Shown here piece by piece: positions 5,445-11,414 of a stretch of DNA of 15,603 nt. The translations under genes were made by a program, and so were the position numbers. Each line of letters opens with the position of its first letter. The first letter of the stretch is position 1. Below the pieces are notes generated by a model. That model saw only the letters and a list, made by a program, of their open reading frames with translations. It made no database searches and was not told the DNA's origin. This DNA comes from a bacterium (GTDB taxonomy: Bacteria; Pseudomonadota; Alphaproteobacteria; Caulobacterales; Hyphomonadaceae), in assembly GCA_030824255.1 (NCBI GenBank), contig JAVBYB010000588.1, forward strand, positions 1-15,603, written 5' to 3'.

Positions 5445-6260
5445 ATGAACCGCCTCTCCCTGGCGACATGGAACATCAATTCCGTTCGTCTCCGCATCGA
5501 CCGCGTGATCGCCTTCCTCAAGCGTGAGAAGCTGGACGTGCTGTGCCTGCAGGAGATCAAGTGCCTCGAGGACCAGTTCCCCCGGAAGGCGTTTGAAGCG
5601 GCCGGCTATAAGTACATTCACCTCTCCGGTCAGAAGGGGATGCATGGCGTCGCCATCGTCTCGAAGCTGCCGATGAAGCCGCTGGAGACGCCTGGCCTCT
5701 GCCGCCACGGGCATGCCCGCTGCGCGTCCGCCGAAGTGGCGGGCTTCGAGGTGCAGAACCTCTATGTGCCGGCGGGCGCCGACATTCCCGACCCCGAGCT
5801 CAACGAGAAGTTCGCGCACAAGCTCGATTTCGTGGAGCGGATGCGGGCGTTCTATGCAGCCCGGGCCGCAAGGCGCTCCGCCCTGCCCCTGCTGGTTGCG
5901 GGCGACATCAACATTGCGCCCGAGGAAAACGACGTCTGGTCCCATCGCCAGCTTCTGAATGTCGTCAGCCACACGCCCGTCGAGACGGACGGCCTCAAGC
6001 GCATCCTTGCCGATGGCAAGCTCACCGACATCGCCCGCGCCAAGCATCCGGCGAATGAAAAACTCTACACGTGGTGGAGCTATCGCGCCGCGGACTGGAA
6101 ACTCTCAAATCGCGGTCGCCGGCTGGATCACTGGTGGGCCGACAAACGCGCCACGCCGCTGGTCGATATCGGCAGCTACCAGATCCACACCGAGGAACGC
6201 GGCGGCGAAAAGCCCTCCGACCATGTGCCGGTTACCCTGACGGTCACCGCTGCCGGCTGA
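5445..6260 (+). CDS. xth: Exodeoxyribonuclease III / AP endonuclease
   Basis: This encodes 271 residues, the usual length for ExoIII-type enzymes (about 268). These are metal-dependent cytoplasmic nucleases that cut DNA 5' to abasic sites and degrade 3' ends in base excision repair. The expected active-site elements are all visible: LATWNINSVR with N12, LCLQEIK with E37, GVAIVSK at 68-74, YVPAG with Y108, GDINIAP with D154 and N156, RRLDHWW at 225-231, and the terminal SDHVP with D259 and H260. The ATG at 5445 begins exactly at the conserved MNRLSLATWNINS. No Shine-Dalgarno precedes it (the upstream sequence is pyrimidine-rich), so a leaderless or poorly translated message is possible. The upstream gap carries the candidate structured RNA. 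Downstream, the stop is followed closely by the lipoprotein gene. Confidence 0.96.
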   Translation: MNRLSLATWNINSVRLRIDRVIAFLKREKLDVLCLQEIKCLEDQFPRKAFEAAGYKYIHLSGQKGMHGVAIVSKLPMKPLETPGLCRHGHARCASAEVAGFEVQNLYVPAGADIPDPELNEKFAHKLDFVERMRAFYAARAARRSALPLLVAGDINIAPEENDVWSHRQLLNVVSHTPVETDGLKRILADGKLTDIARAKHPANEKLYTWWSYRAADWKLSNRGRRLDHWWADKRATPLVDIGSYQIHTEERGGEKPSDHVPVTLTVTAAG

Positions 6261-6324
6261 CATTTCCGGCGCACGGCTTCGCCCTATATGCTGCACGAAC
6301 AGCCCCAACCCGGAGCCGCCCCTC

Positions 6325-6948
6325 GTGAAACGCATCTTCCTGCTTGCTGCTTCCGCCCTCGTCTTCGCCGCCTGTACGCCGGCGCCAGAGACGCCCGCGC
6401 CGGCGCCCGCGACAGCCGTCGTCGAAACCCCCGTGGAGACGCCGCCCCCCGTGATGGCGCCCACCTCCGATATGATCACGCCGCAAGGCTGGGGGCCGCT
6501 CCGCATCGGCATGACGCTTGATGAGGTCACCGCCGCGCTCGGCCCTGATGCGAACCCAAATTCTGTCGGCGGCGCCGATCCGGAAGCCTGCGACGAGTTC
6601 CGCCCGCAGAATGCACCCGAGGGTATCCTCGTGATGATCGAGAGCGGCAAGCTCACACGCGTCTCGCTGATCGAGATGTCACCGCTGAAATCCGACAAGG
6701 GCCTCGGCATTGGCGATACAGCCGAGACCGTGAAAACGGCCTATGGCCCCGCCGCACAGGTCGGTCCGCACAAATACCAGGACGCACCGGCCGAATACAT
6801 CACGGTCTGGGAAGGCGGTCCGCGCACCGAGCCCTATGTGCAGGACGAAGCCGCGCGCGGCCTCCTCTATGAAATCGACGGCACGGGCAAGGTCGGCGCA
6901 GTCCGCGCCGGCGGCCCGAGCATCCAGTATGTCGAAGGCTGCGCCTGA
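6325..6948 (+). CDS. Lipoprotein with two BamE-like segments
   Basis: This encodes 207 residues. The signal peptide MKRIFLLAASALVFAAC ends in a lipobox (FAAC, acylated C17), followed by a Pro/Ala/Thr-rich linker to about residue 53. Two related segments follow: GPLRIGMTLDEVTAALGP (57-74) and GLGIGDTAETVKTAYGP (126-142). Both have the G-x-x-x-G-[MD]-T-x-x-x-V-x-x-x-x-G shape found in BamE/SmpA-like small domains. Between them is a strand-rich part (GILVMIESGKLTRVSLIEM). The end reads SIQYVEGC. C89 and C206 are the only other cysteines and may pair. It starts at GTG 6325 with GGAG nine bases upstream. It probably sits in the outer or inner membrane facing the periplasm. No specific function is known; the BamE resemblance is a motif-level observation, not proof of a Bam role. 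Confidence 0.82.
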   Translation: MKRIFLLAASALVFAACTPAPETPAPAPATAVVETPVETPPPVMAPTSDMITPQGWGPLRIGMTLDEVTAALGPDANPNSVGGADPEACDEFRPQNAPEGILVMIESGKLTRVSLIEMSPLKSDKGLGIGDTAETVKTAYGPAAQVGPHKYQDAPAEYITVWEGGPRTEPYVQDEAARGLLYEIDGTGKVGAVRAGGPSIQYVEGCA

Positions 6949-6958
6949 TCTCTGGACG

Positions 6959-6976
6959 GCCGGGCGCCTGCCCGGC
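6959..6976 (+). repeat. 7-bp hairpin between two plus-strand genes
   Basis: GCCGGGC and GCCCGGC pair around a GCCT loop, ten bases after the lipoprotein stop. There is no T-tract, so it is a weak or attenuating terminator at best, or an mRNA 3'-end stabiliser. Confidence 0.35.
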
Positions 6977-7010
6977 AAACAGGTGATTGGCGCAATGGCC
7001 CGGGGGTCAC

Positions 7011-7463
7011 ATGAGAACGACACGACGCATAGCCATGCTGGCTGGGATGATGCTCTGCATCGCCTCACCCGCCTACGCTGACGATCGCGCCGACATGGAA
7101 AAGTTCATGGCCGACTATCTCGAGCGCTGGAACGCGCACGACGCGGCCGCCATCACGTCACGCTTCTATCGTCTCGATGGCAATCATCCGTGGAGCACGG
7201 AGGCGGGCATGCGCACCGAGTTCGATCGCCTGAAATCTCAGGGCTACACCACGTCCGACATTCACGGCATCGTCGGCTGCACGCTTGGCCCCGATACGGG
7301 TCAGGTCGAACTGCGCTTCACCCGCCTCACCAGCGACGGCGGCTTCATGCCGCCCAAGGACCGCACCAGCCTCTACAAGCTGCGCAAGTTCGAAGACGGC
7401 TGGCGCGTCACCAGCCTCGGCGCCCTGCCCGCCGGCACACGCATGGAATGTCCGTCGAACTGA
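7011..7463 (+). CDS. Secreted NTF2/SnoaL-like domain protein
   Basis: This encodes 150 residues. The signal peptide MRTTRRIAMLAGMMLCIASPAYA is probably cleaved before DDRAD, giving a periplasmic protein. The mature part has the order of an NTF2-like (DUF4440/SnoaL-type) alpha+beta cone. A first helix (MEKFMADYLERWNAHDAAAI) is followed by SRFYRLDG, a helix (EAGMRTEFDRLKSQG), then strands ending in SLYKLRKFEDGWRVTSLGAL. Two cysteines remain in the mature protein (IVGCTLG and the C-terminal MECPSN) and could bond. No catalytic residues can be assigned, so a ligand-binding or enzymatic role is open. The ATG at 7011 follows CGGGGGTCAC, an adequate ribosome site. It lies 62 bp after the lipoprotein gene and may be co-transcribed. 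Its stop is only 11 bp from that of the convergent response regulator, leaving no room for a terminator. Confidence 0.75.
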   Translation: MRTTRRIAMLAGMMLCIASPAYADDRADMEKFMADYLERWNAHDAAAITSRFYRLDGNHPWSTEAGMRTEFDRLKSQGYTTSDIHGIVGCTLGPDTGQVELRFTRLTSDGGFMPPKDRTSLYKLRKFEDGWRVTSLGALPAGTRMECPSN

Positions 7464-7474
7464 GCCGGCGCGAC

Positions 7475-8161
7475 TTACGCCTGCAACCGGTACCCGCCGC
7501 TCTCCGTCAGCAGCAGGCGCGCATTCGCGGGATCGGGCTCGATCTTCTGGCGAAGGCGATAGATGTGTGTCTCCAGCGTGTGCGTGGTGACGTTGGCGTT
7601 GTAGCCCCACACTTCTGACAGCAACTCTTCGCGCCCGACCGGCTTGCCGCCCGCGCGATAGAGATACTTCAGGATGTTCGTCTCTTTTTCGGTGAGACGG
7701 ATCTTCCGTTCCTTCTCGTCGATCAGCAGCTTCGCAGCTGGACGGAACTCGTAAGGCCCCAGCCGAAAGGTCGCGTCCTCACTCTGCTCGAATGTGCGCA
7801 GGTGCGCGCGCACGCGGGCCAGCAGGACAGAAAATTTGAATGGCTTGGTGACGTAGTCATTGGCGCCGGAATCGAGGCCCAGGATCGCATCGGCATCCGT
7901 CGCCTGCCCGGTCAGCATGACGATGGGCGCGGCAATGCCGTGCTTGCGCATCAGCTTGCAGGCATCCCGCCCGTCCATGTCGGGAAGTTCCACGTCGAGG
8001 ATGATGAGGTCGGCGCGCGCCTCTTCGGCGCGCTTGATGCCCTCGCCCGCCGAGGCGGCGTGCTCGATACGGAAGCCCTCGTGCAGCTCGAATTGCTCGG
8101 CCAGCGCCTCGCGCAATTCGTTGTCGTCGTCGACCAGCAGGATCGTCTTGGCGGCGGTCAT
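7475..8161 (-). CDS. OmpR/PhoB-type response regulator
   Basis: This encodes 228 residues. The receiver domain (about 5-122) has the acidic pocket D11-D13, phospho-acceptor D56 (LIILDVELPDMDG), T84 and K106 (YVTKPF), so it should be phosphorylatable. The C-terminal winged-helix DNA-binding domain (about 131-228) includes RLTEKETNILKYLYRAGGKP, GREELLSEVWGY and THTLETHIYRLRQKIE, with the final hairpin LLLTESGGYRL. The ATG at 8161 is the start of MTAAKTILLVDDD; GGAG lies 11 bases upstream. No histidine kinase gene is adjacent, so the partner is encoded elsewhere. It diverges from an L,D-transpeptidase gene across a 103-bp gap, making that gene a natural candidate target, though this is inference. 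The sequence is of a type widespread in alphaproteobacteria, but I cannot assign a name. Confidence 0.95.
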   Translation of the reverse strand: MTAAKTILLVDDDNELREALAEQFELHEGFRIEHAASAGEGIKRAEEARADLIILDVELPDMDGRDACKLMRKHGIAAPIVMLTGQATDADAILGLDSGANDYVTKPFKFSVLLARVRAHLRTFEQSEDATFRLGPYEFRPAAKLLIDEKERKIRLTEKETNILKYLYRAGGKPVGREELLSEVWGYNANVTTHTLETHIYRLRQKIEPDPANARLLLTESGGYRLQA

Positions 8162-8264
8162 GTTGTCGGCGTCTCCAGTCCCCGGTGTTTTTTTTGTTAT
8201 GACGGGCATACCAAGTCTAGGTTGAATGGGCCAAGCAAGGAAGCCATCACGAAGCGGATAGCCA

Positions 8265-8777
8265 ATGCCCAATTCCCGGTTCTGTGCGGAAAGCAGCGGA
8301 ATTCTTCGCTGGCCAGGCGGCGAAGCACGCTGCGCGCTGGGCAGAGGCGGCGTTATCCATGCCGAAGACAAGCGCGAGGGCGATGGCGCCTCTCCGCTCG
8401 GTATCTGGCCCATGCGCCAGGTCTTCTGGCGTCCCGACCGCATGGAACGGCCTCCCACCGCCCTGCCGATCGACCCGATGATCCCTGAAGCAGGCTGGTG
8501 CGACGACCCGGCAAGTCCGCTCTACAACCGGCCCATCCTCATGCCCTTCCCTCTCAGCCATGAGAGGCTCTGGCGGGACGACAGCGTCTACGACGTCATC
8601 GTCGTGCTCGGTTACAATGACGATCCCGTCTTGCCGGGGCGCGGCAGCGCCATCTTCCTTCACCTCGCCCGCCCCGACTACTCGCCCACCGAGGGATGCA
8701 TCGCCTGCGCGAAGGACGACCTGCTCGCCCTCCTCGCAACGGCAAAGCCGGGGGACATGCTGGAGATCGCGCGCTAG
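8265..8777 (+). CDS. L,D-transpeptidase (YkuD-type), short form
   Basis: This encodes 170 residues. The YkuD/ErfK catalytic signature is present as IFLHLARPDYSPTEGCIACA, with H133 and nucleophile C145. Upstream are RCALGRGGV, DKREGDGASPLG, NRPILMPFPLSHE and VYDVIVVLGYNDDP, all typical of the compact alphaproteobacterial subfamily. YkuD enzymes crosslink peptidoglycan 3-3 or attach proteins to the wall, which needs a periplasmic location. This protein has no signal peptide or membrane helix, and an in-frame TAG at 8259-8261 rules out a longer start. Export by another route or a cytoplasmic substrate must be considered. The ATG at 8265 has only a weak ribosome site (CGGA). It is divergent from the response regulator. 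The Arg usual after GCI is Ala here. Confidence 0.9.
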   Translation: MPNSRFCAESSGILRWPGGEARCALGRGGVIHAEDKREGDGASPLGIWPMRQVFWRPDRMERPPTALPIDPMIPEAGWCDDPASPLYNRPILMPFPLSHERLWRDDSVYDVIVVLGYNDDPVLPGRGSAIFLHLARPDYSPTEGCIACAKDDLLALLATAKPGDMLEIAR

Positions 8778-8838
8778 GCCCGTATCCCTTCCCCAACGCC
8801 AAATCGACACCGGCCCTGCACCCGGCTAACACCTGTCC

Positions 8839-9501
8839 ATGAACCCGCGCACGCTCTTCTTCATCGTTGCCGCCCTCGTGGCCATGTCCCATCTCGCGAA
8901 TGAGTGGGTCGACCTCGCCCAGCCCTGGGGCCTTGTCTGGAAAGCGGCGGGCATCGTGATGCTCGGTCTCTACGCGCTGTCGATGCGCGCGTGGATCGCC
9001 GGCGCAGGTCTTCTCTTCTGCGCGCTGGGCGACGTGCTGCTCGAAATCGTCTTCGTCTATGGCATGGCCGCCTTCGCCATCGGGCACATCTTCTACGTTT
9101 TTGCCTTCGCCGAATGGGGCCGCGTGCTCGGCATGAACAAGCGCGACTACCCGGTCGTTGGCCTGGTGCTGATCGTCTCGGGCGCGCTGCTGGTCTGGCT
9201 GCTGCCCGGCATGGGTGAGCTTACCGGCCCTGCGCTGGCCTATCAGGCCATCATCACGGTGATGGTATGCTCGGCCTTTGTGGTGAAGGCGCCGATGATG
9301 GCGCGGCTGGGCGCGGTCCTGTTCATGCTGTCCGACACGCTGATCGCCGCCGGTCGCTTCGCCGCTGTCGACGTGCCGCCCGGCTCCGTGTGGATCACCT
9401 ATGCCGGCGCCCAGATCATGATCGCCTGGGGCATGAGCCGCATCGCGCCTTTCCGCGATCACGCCAGACGCGGCGCGCTCAAAGCGGCTGCGGCTGCCTG
9501 A
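8839..9501 (+). CDS. Lysoplasmalogenase, YhhN/TMEM86 family
   Basis: This encodes 220 residues with about eight hydrophobic helices filling almost the whole length, so it is an integral inner-membrane protein. Family hallmarks are visible: K35 in VWKAAG, GD at 64-65 in LGDVLLE, H83 in IGHIFYVFAF, and SD in MLSDTLIA near 165. The characterised family members hydrolyse the vinyl-ether bond of lysoplasmalogen, releasing a fatty aldehyde. Bacterial substrates are less certain. The ATG at 8839 lacks a clear Shine-Dalgarno. The gene ends inside the coding region of the convergent yggS gene (23-bp overlap), and its last residues (ALKAAAAA) are low complexity. It begins 61 bp after the transpeptidase gene, so co-transcription is possible. 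Confidence 0.9.
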   Translation: MNPRTLFFIVAALVAMSHLANEWVDLAQPWGLVWKAAGIVMLGLYALSMRAWIAGAGLLFCALGDVLLEIVFVYGMAAFAIGHIFYVFAFAEWGRVLGMNKRDYPVVGLVLIVSGALLVWLLPGMGELTGPALAYQAIITVMVCSAFVVKAPMMARLGAVLFMLSDTLIAAGRFAAVDVPPGSVWITYAGAQIMIAWGMSRIAPFRDHARRGALKAAAAA

Positions 9502-10171
9502 CCCCGAAAAGCGCAGACCCTACCCTCACACTCGTCGCGCCAAACAGCGCGGCTAGCTCATAATCTGCACTCATTCCCATCGACAGCTTCGCGACCCCGT
9601 TGCGCGCCGCGATCTTGGCCAGCAGCGCAAAGTGCGGCCCCGCAGGCTCTTCCGCCGGCGGAATGCACATCAGTCCCTCGATCGCAAAGCCGTACTCGCC
9701 GCGCATCTTCGCGATGAAGGCATCGGCCTCCAGCGGCGGAATGCCCGCTTTCTGCTCTTCCTCGCCGGTATTCACCTGAACATAGAGCCGTGGCGTACGT
9801 CCGGCCTTGGTGCATGCATCCGCCAGCGCCCCCGCCAGCTTCTCCCGATCCAGCGTTTCGATCACATCGAACAGCGCGATAGCCTCCTTCGCCTTGTTCG
9901 ACTGCAGCGGCCCGATCAGCCGCAGCTCCAGATCCGGGAACAGTGCGCGCCGTTTCTCCCAGCGCCCTTCGGCTTCCTGCACCCGGTTCTCGCCGAACAC
10001 GCGCTGGCCCGTCGCCAGCATGGCGTCGATCTTCTCCTCCGGCTGCGTCTTGGAGACAGCCACAAGCGCAATCGACGCCGGATCACGCCCGGCGTTCTTG
10101 GCTGATGCGCCAAGGCGGGCAAGAACATCGGCGCGCGCGCCCGAGATTTCCTGAGTAAGGTGTTCGTCCAT
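9479..10171 (-). CDS. yggS: YggS-family pyridoxal-phosphate homeostasis protein
   Basis: This encodes 230 residues with the alanine-racemase-like N-terminal barrel fold of the YggS/PLPBP family. It binds pyridoxal phosphate without known enzymatic activity and helps balance vitamin B6 and amino-acid pools in the cytoplasm. K41 (LVAVSKTQP) is the expected Schiff-base lysine. Further signatures are VFGENRVQEA (58-67), RLIGPLQSNKAK, LYVQVNTGEEEQKAG, GLMCIPP, LSMGMSADYELA (196-207) and the phosphate loop GATSVRVGSALFG (211-223). The ATG at 10171 shares two bases with the ATG of the divergent thiE-like gene (CATG at 10169-10172). GAGG lies six bases upstream, within the other gene. The 3' end overlaps the lysoplasmalogenase gene by 23 bp. 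Confidence 0.95.
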   Translation of the reverse strand: MDEHLTQEISGARADVLARLGASAKNAGRDPASIALVAVSKTQPEEKIDAMLATGQRVFGENRVQEAEGRWEKRRALFPDLELRLIGPLQSNKAKEAIALFDVIETLDREKLAGALADACTKAGRTPRLYVQVNTGEEEQKAGIPPLEADAFIAKMRGEYGFAIEGLMCIPPAEEPAGPHFALLAKIAARNGVAKLSMGMSADYELAALFGATSVRVGSALFGVRQPQPL

Positions 10172-10823
10172 GTTCGCCTCTGAAGCTTCCCTCTCTCAAG
10201 CGCAGGCTGCGGTCCGCCGCAAGCTTCTCGCGGCCACACGCCTGGCAAAGCCGGCCCGGACACGCGCCGGCCAACCCCTTCCCCGCGCTTTCTTCCTCAC
10301 CGATCCAAAGCGCACGCCGGACATTCTCGGCGTCGTCAGCCAACTACCTCGCGGCTTCGGGGTCGTCTGGCGCCACCACGGAAACGTCGATCTCGCCTTC
10401 GGCAAGGAACTCGCACGTCTCTGCCGCCGGCGTGGCCTGATCCTGCTGGTGTCCGCCGACCCTGCCCTCGCCGCGCGTATCGGCGCCGATGGCGTCCACT
10501 GGCCGGAAAAGCGCTTGGCCGGCGCACGCCTGCCTCACCGCATGGAAACAGCCGCAGCCCATTCGCCCGCCGCCATTGCCCGCGCTAAAAAGGTCGGCGT
10601 CGATGCTGTCTTCCTGTCAGCGGTTTTCACAAGCCGCAGCCCATCCGCCGGGCCAGCACTTGGATCGCTACGTTTTCGCCAGATGGCGCGCAGCGCCCGA
10701 CTGCCCGTCTATGCGCTCGGCGGCATCAACGCCGGCAACGCCGCAAACGCCCTGAGTCATGGACATGGGCGACACGCAGCCGGATGGGCTGCGATCGACG
10801 CCGTCATTGAGGGTTGGGGCTGA
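10170..10823 (+). CDS. Thiamine phosphate synthase-like (ThiE/TenI) protein
   Basis: This encodes 217 residues of the ThiE/TenI TIM-barrel family. A basic 35-residue N-terminus precedes FFLTDPKRTPD (41-51), VVWRHHG, LILLVSADPALAARIGADGV (90-109), AAHSPAAIARAKKVGVDAVF and VYALGGIN (180-187). ThiE joins HMP-pyrophosphate and thiazole phosphate to thiamine phosphate. The segment where ThiE usually has a threonine/lysine-rich loop reads FLSAVFTSRSPSAG, and WPEKRL replaces the usual HLGQ region, so substrate contacts may differ. It may be a TenI-like paralogue rather than a true synthase. No other thiamine gene is nearby. The ATG at 10170 has TAAGG nine bases upstream and overlaps the divergent yggS start by two bases. 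The stop lies three bases from the convergent ntrZ stop. Confidence 0.8.
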   Translation: MFASEASLSQAQAAVRRKLLAATRLAKPARTRAGQPLPRAFFLTDPKRTPDILGVVSQLPRGFGVVWRHHGNVDLAFGKELARLCRRRGLILLVSADPALAARIGADGVHWPEKRLAGARLPHRMETAAAHSPAAIARAKKVGVDAVFLSAVFTSRSPSAGPALGSLRFRQMARSARLPVYALGGINAGNAANALSHGHGRHAAGWAAIDAVIEGWG

Positions 10824-10826
10824 AGC

Positions 10827-11315
10827 CTAGAACGAGAAGGCCGATTCGATCCGCACGGAGGCTTCGTTGCCTTCCTTGCCGAAATTGTTGGCCGGGCTCG
10901 ACAGCGACTGGGACAGCGAGTCGCCCTTCACCGTAACGCCGCCGCCGAGACGGAAGCGCGGTGTCACCTGATAGGTCACGCCAGCGGTGACTTCTTCACG
11001 CGCAAACAGGCCATTGGCCGTCTGCGAGCGGCTGGTCAGGTCGAGGGTCACGTCCCAGTTGTTTGTCGGCTTGAAGCTCAGAGCGACCTGATCCTTGGTG
11101 ACCGGGCCGACCGGCAGCAGAGAACGCTCCGCCTGGTCGCGGTTCACGCCAAGGCCGAACGAGAATTGGGAGCCCTTTTCCTCGGTCGCCTGTTCGGCAG
11201 CGCGCTGCGACTGGCCGAGGGTTTGCGGAGACGCGGTCGTGCCAGCGTTCTGCGCGAACGCAGGCGCGGCTACCAACGTAGCGGCAAGACAGAAAAGAGA
11301 CGTCGAGATACGCAT
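10827..11315 (-). CDS. ntrZ: NtrZ-like periplasmic regulatory protein
   Basis: This encodes 162 residues. The signal peptide MRISTSLFCLAATLVAAPAFA is cleaved before QNAGT. The mature protein has a polar Ser/Thr/Gln-rich lead, then a repeated beta-strand layout: FSFGLGVNRDQ, VALSFKPTNNWDVTLDLTSR, REEVTAGVTYQVTPRFRLGG and EASVRIESAFSF. This matches what I know of the NtrZ family of Caulobacterales, whose Caulobacter member is a periplasmic inhibitor of the sensor kinase NtrY. The aromatic C-terminal F and alternating strands also resemble a small outer-membrane barrel, so that alternative stays open. I chose the ATG at 11315, with GAGG six bases upstream; an ATG at 11336 adds seven residues before the signal peptide. 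It lies downstream of the porin gene on the same strand. ntrY/ntrX are not in this window. Confidence 0.72.
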   Translation of the reverse strand: MRISTSLFCLAATLVAAPAFAQNAGTTASPQTLGQSQRAAEQATEEKGSQFSFGLGVNRDQAERSLLPVGPVTKDQVALSFKPTNNWDVTLDLTSRSQTANGLFAREEVTAGVTYQVTPRFRLGGGVTVKGDSLSQSLSSPANNFGKEGNEASVRIESAFSF

Positions 11316-11389
11316 GTCCACCCTCTTAGCCGACATAATACGCGCGACTCAAAGGACAAAAGTTAACGACCGTTCATTTGCGAGCCGAA

Positions 11390-11410
11390 ACCCCCAATTA
11401 CCCTCGGGGT
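11390..11410 (-). terminator. Weak hairpin between porin and ntrZ
   Basis: ACCCC and GGGGT pair around an 11-base loop just after the porin stop, followed on the minus strand by TTTCGG. The stem is short, so termination is likely to be partial at best. Confidence 0.28.
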
Positions 11411-11414
11411 GTCT

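Noticed and set aside
5116..5469. Long minus-strand open frame across the lolA-xth gap (117 codons) and a plus-strand one at 5166-5396
   Set aside because: Both translate to Arg/Ala/Pro/Gly-rich low-complexity sequence without motifs or ribosome sites, typical of chance frames in GC-rich DNA, and the region is better explained by hairpins.
6252..6270. GCCGG/CCGGC stem around the xth stop as a terminator
   Set aside because: Only five pairs with a long loop and no T-tract.
8190..8197. T8 run between the response regulator and the transpeptidase as a terminator
   Set aside because: It lies between two divergent start codons and no GC-rich stem precedes it on the strand where it would act. It may be part of a promoter instead.
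8596..9462. 288-codon minus-strand open frame opposite the transpeptidase and lysoplasmalogenase genes
   Set aside because: It spans two recognisable genes on the other strand and reads as His/Arg/Gly/Asp-rich sequence without family features.
11330..11375. TTAAC-GACCG-TTCA upstream of ntrZ as a CtrA box
   Set aside because: The spacing is six rather than seven and the second half-site does not match TTAA.
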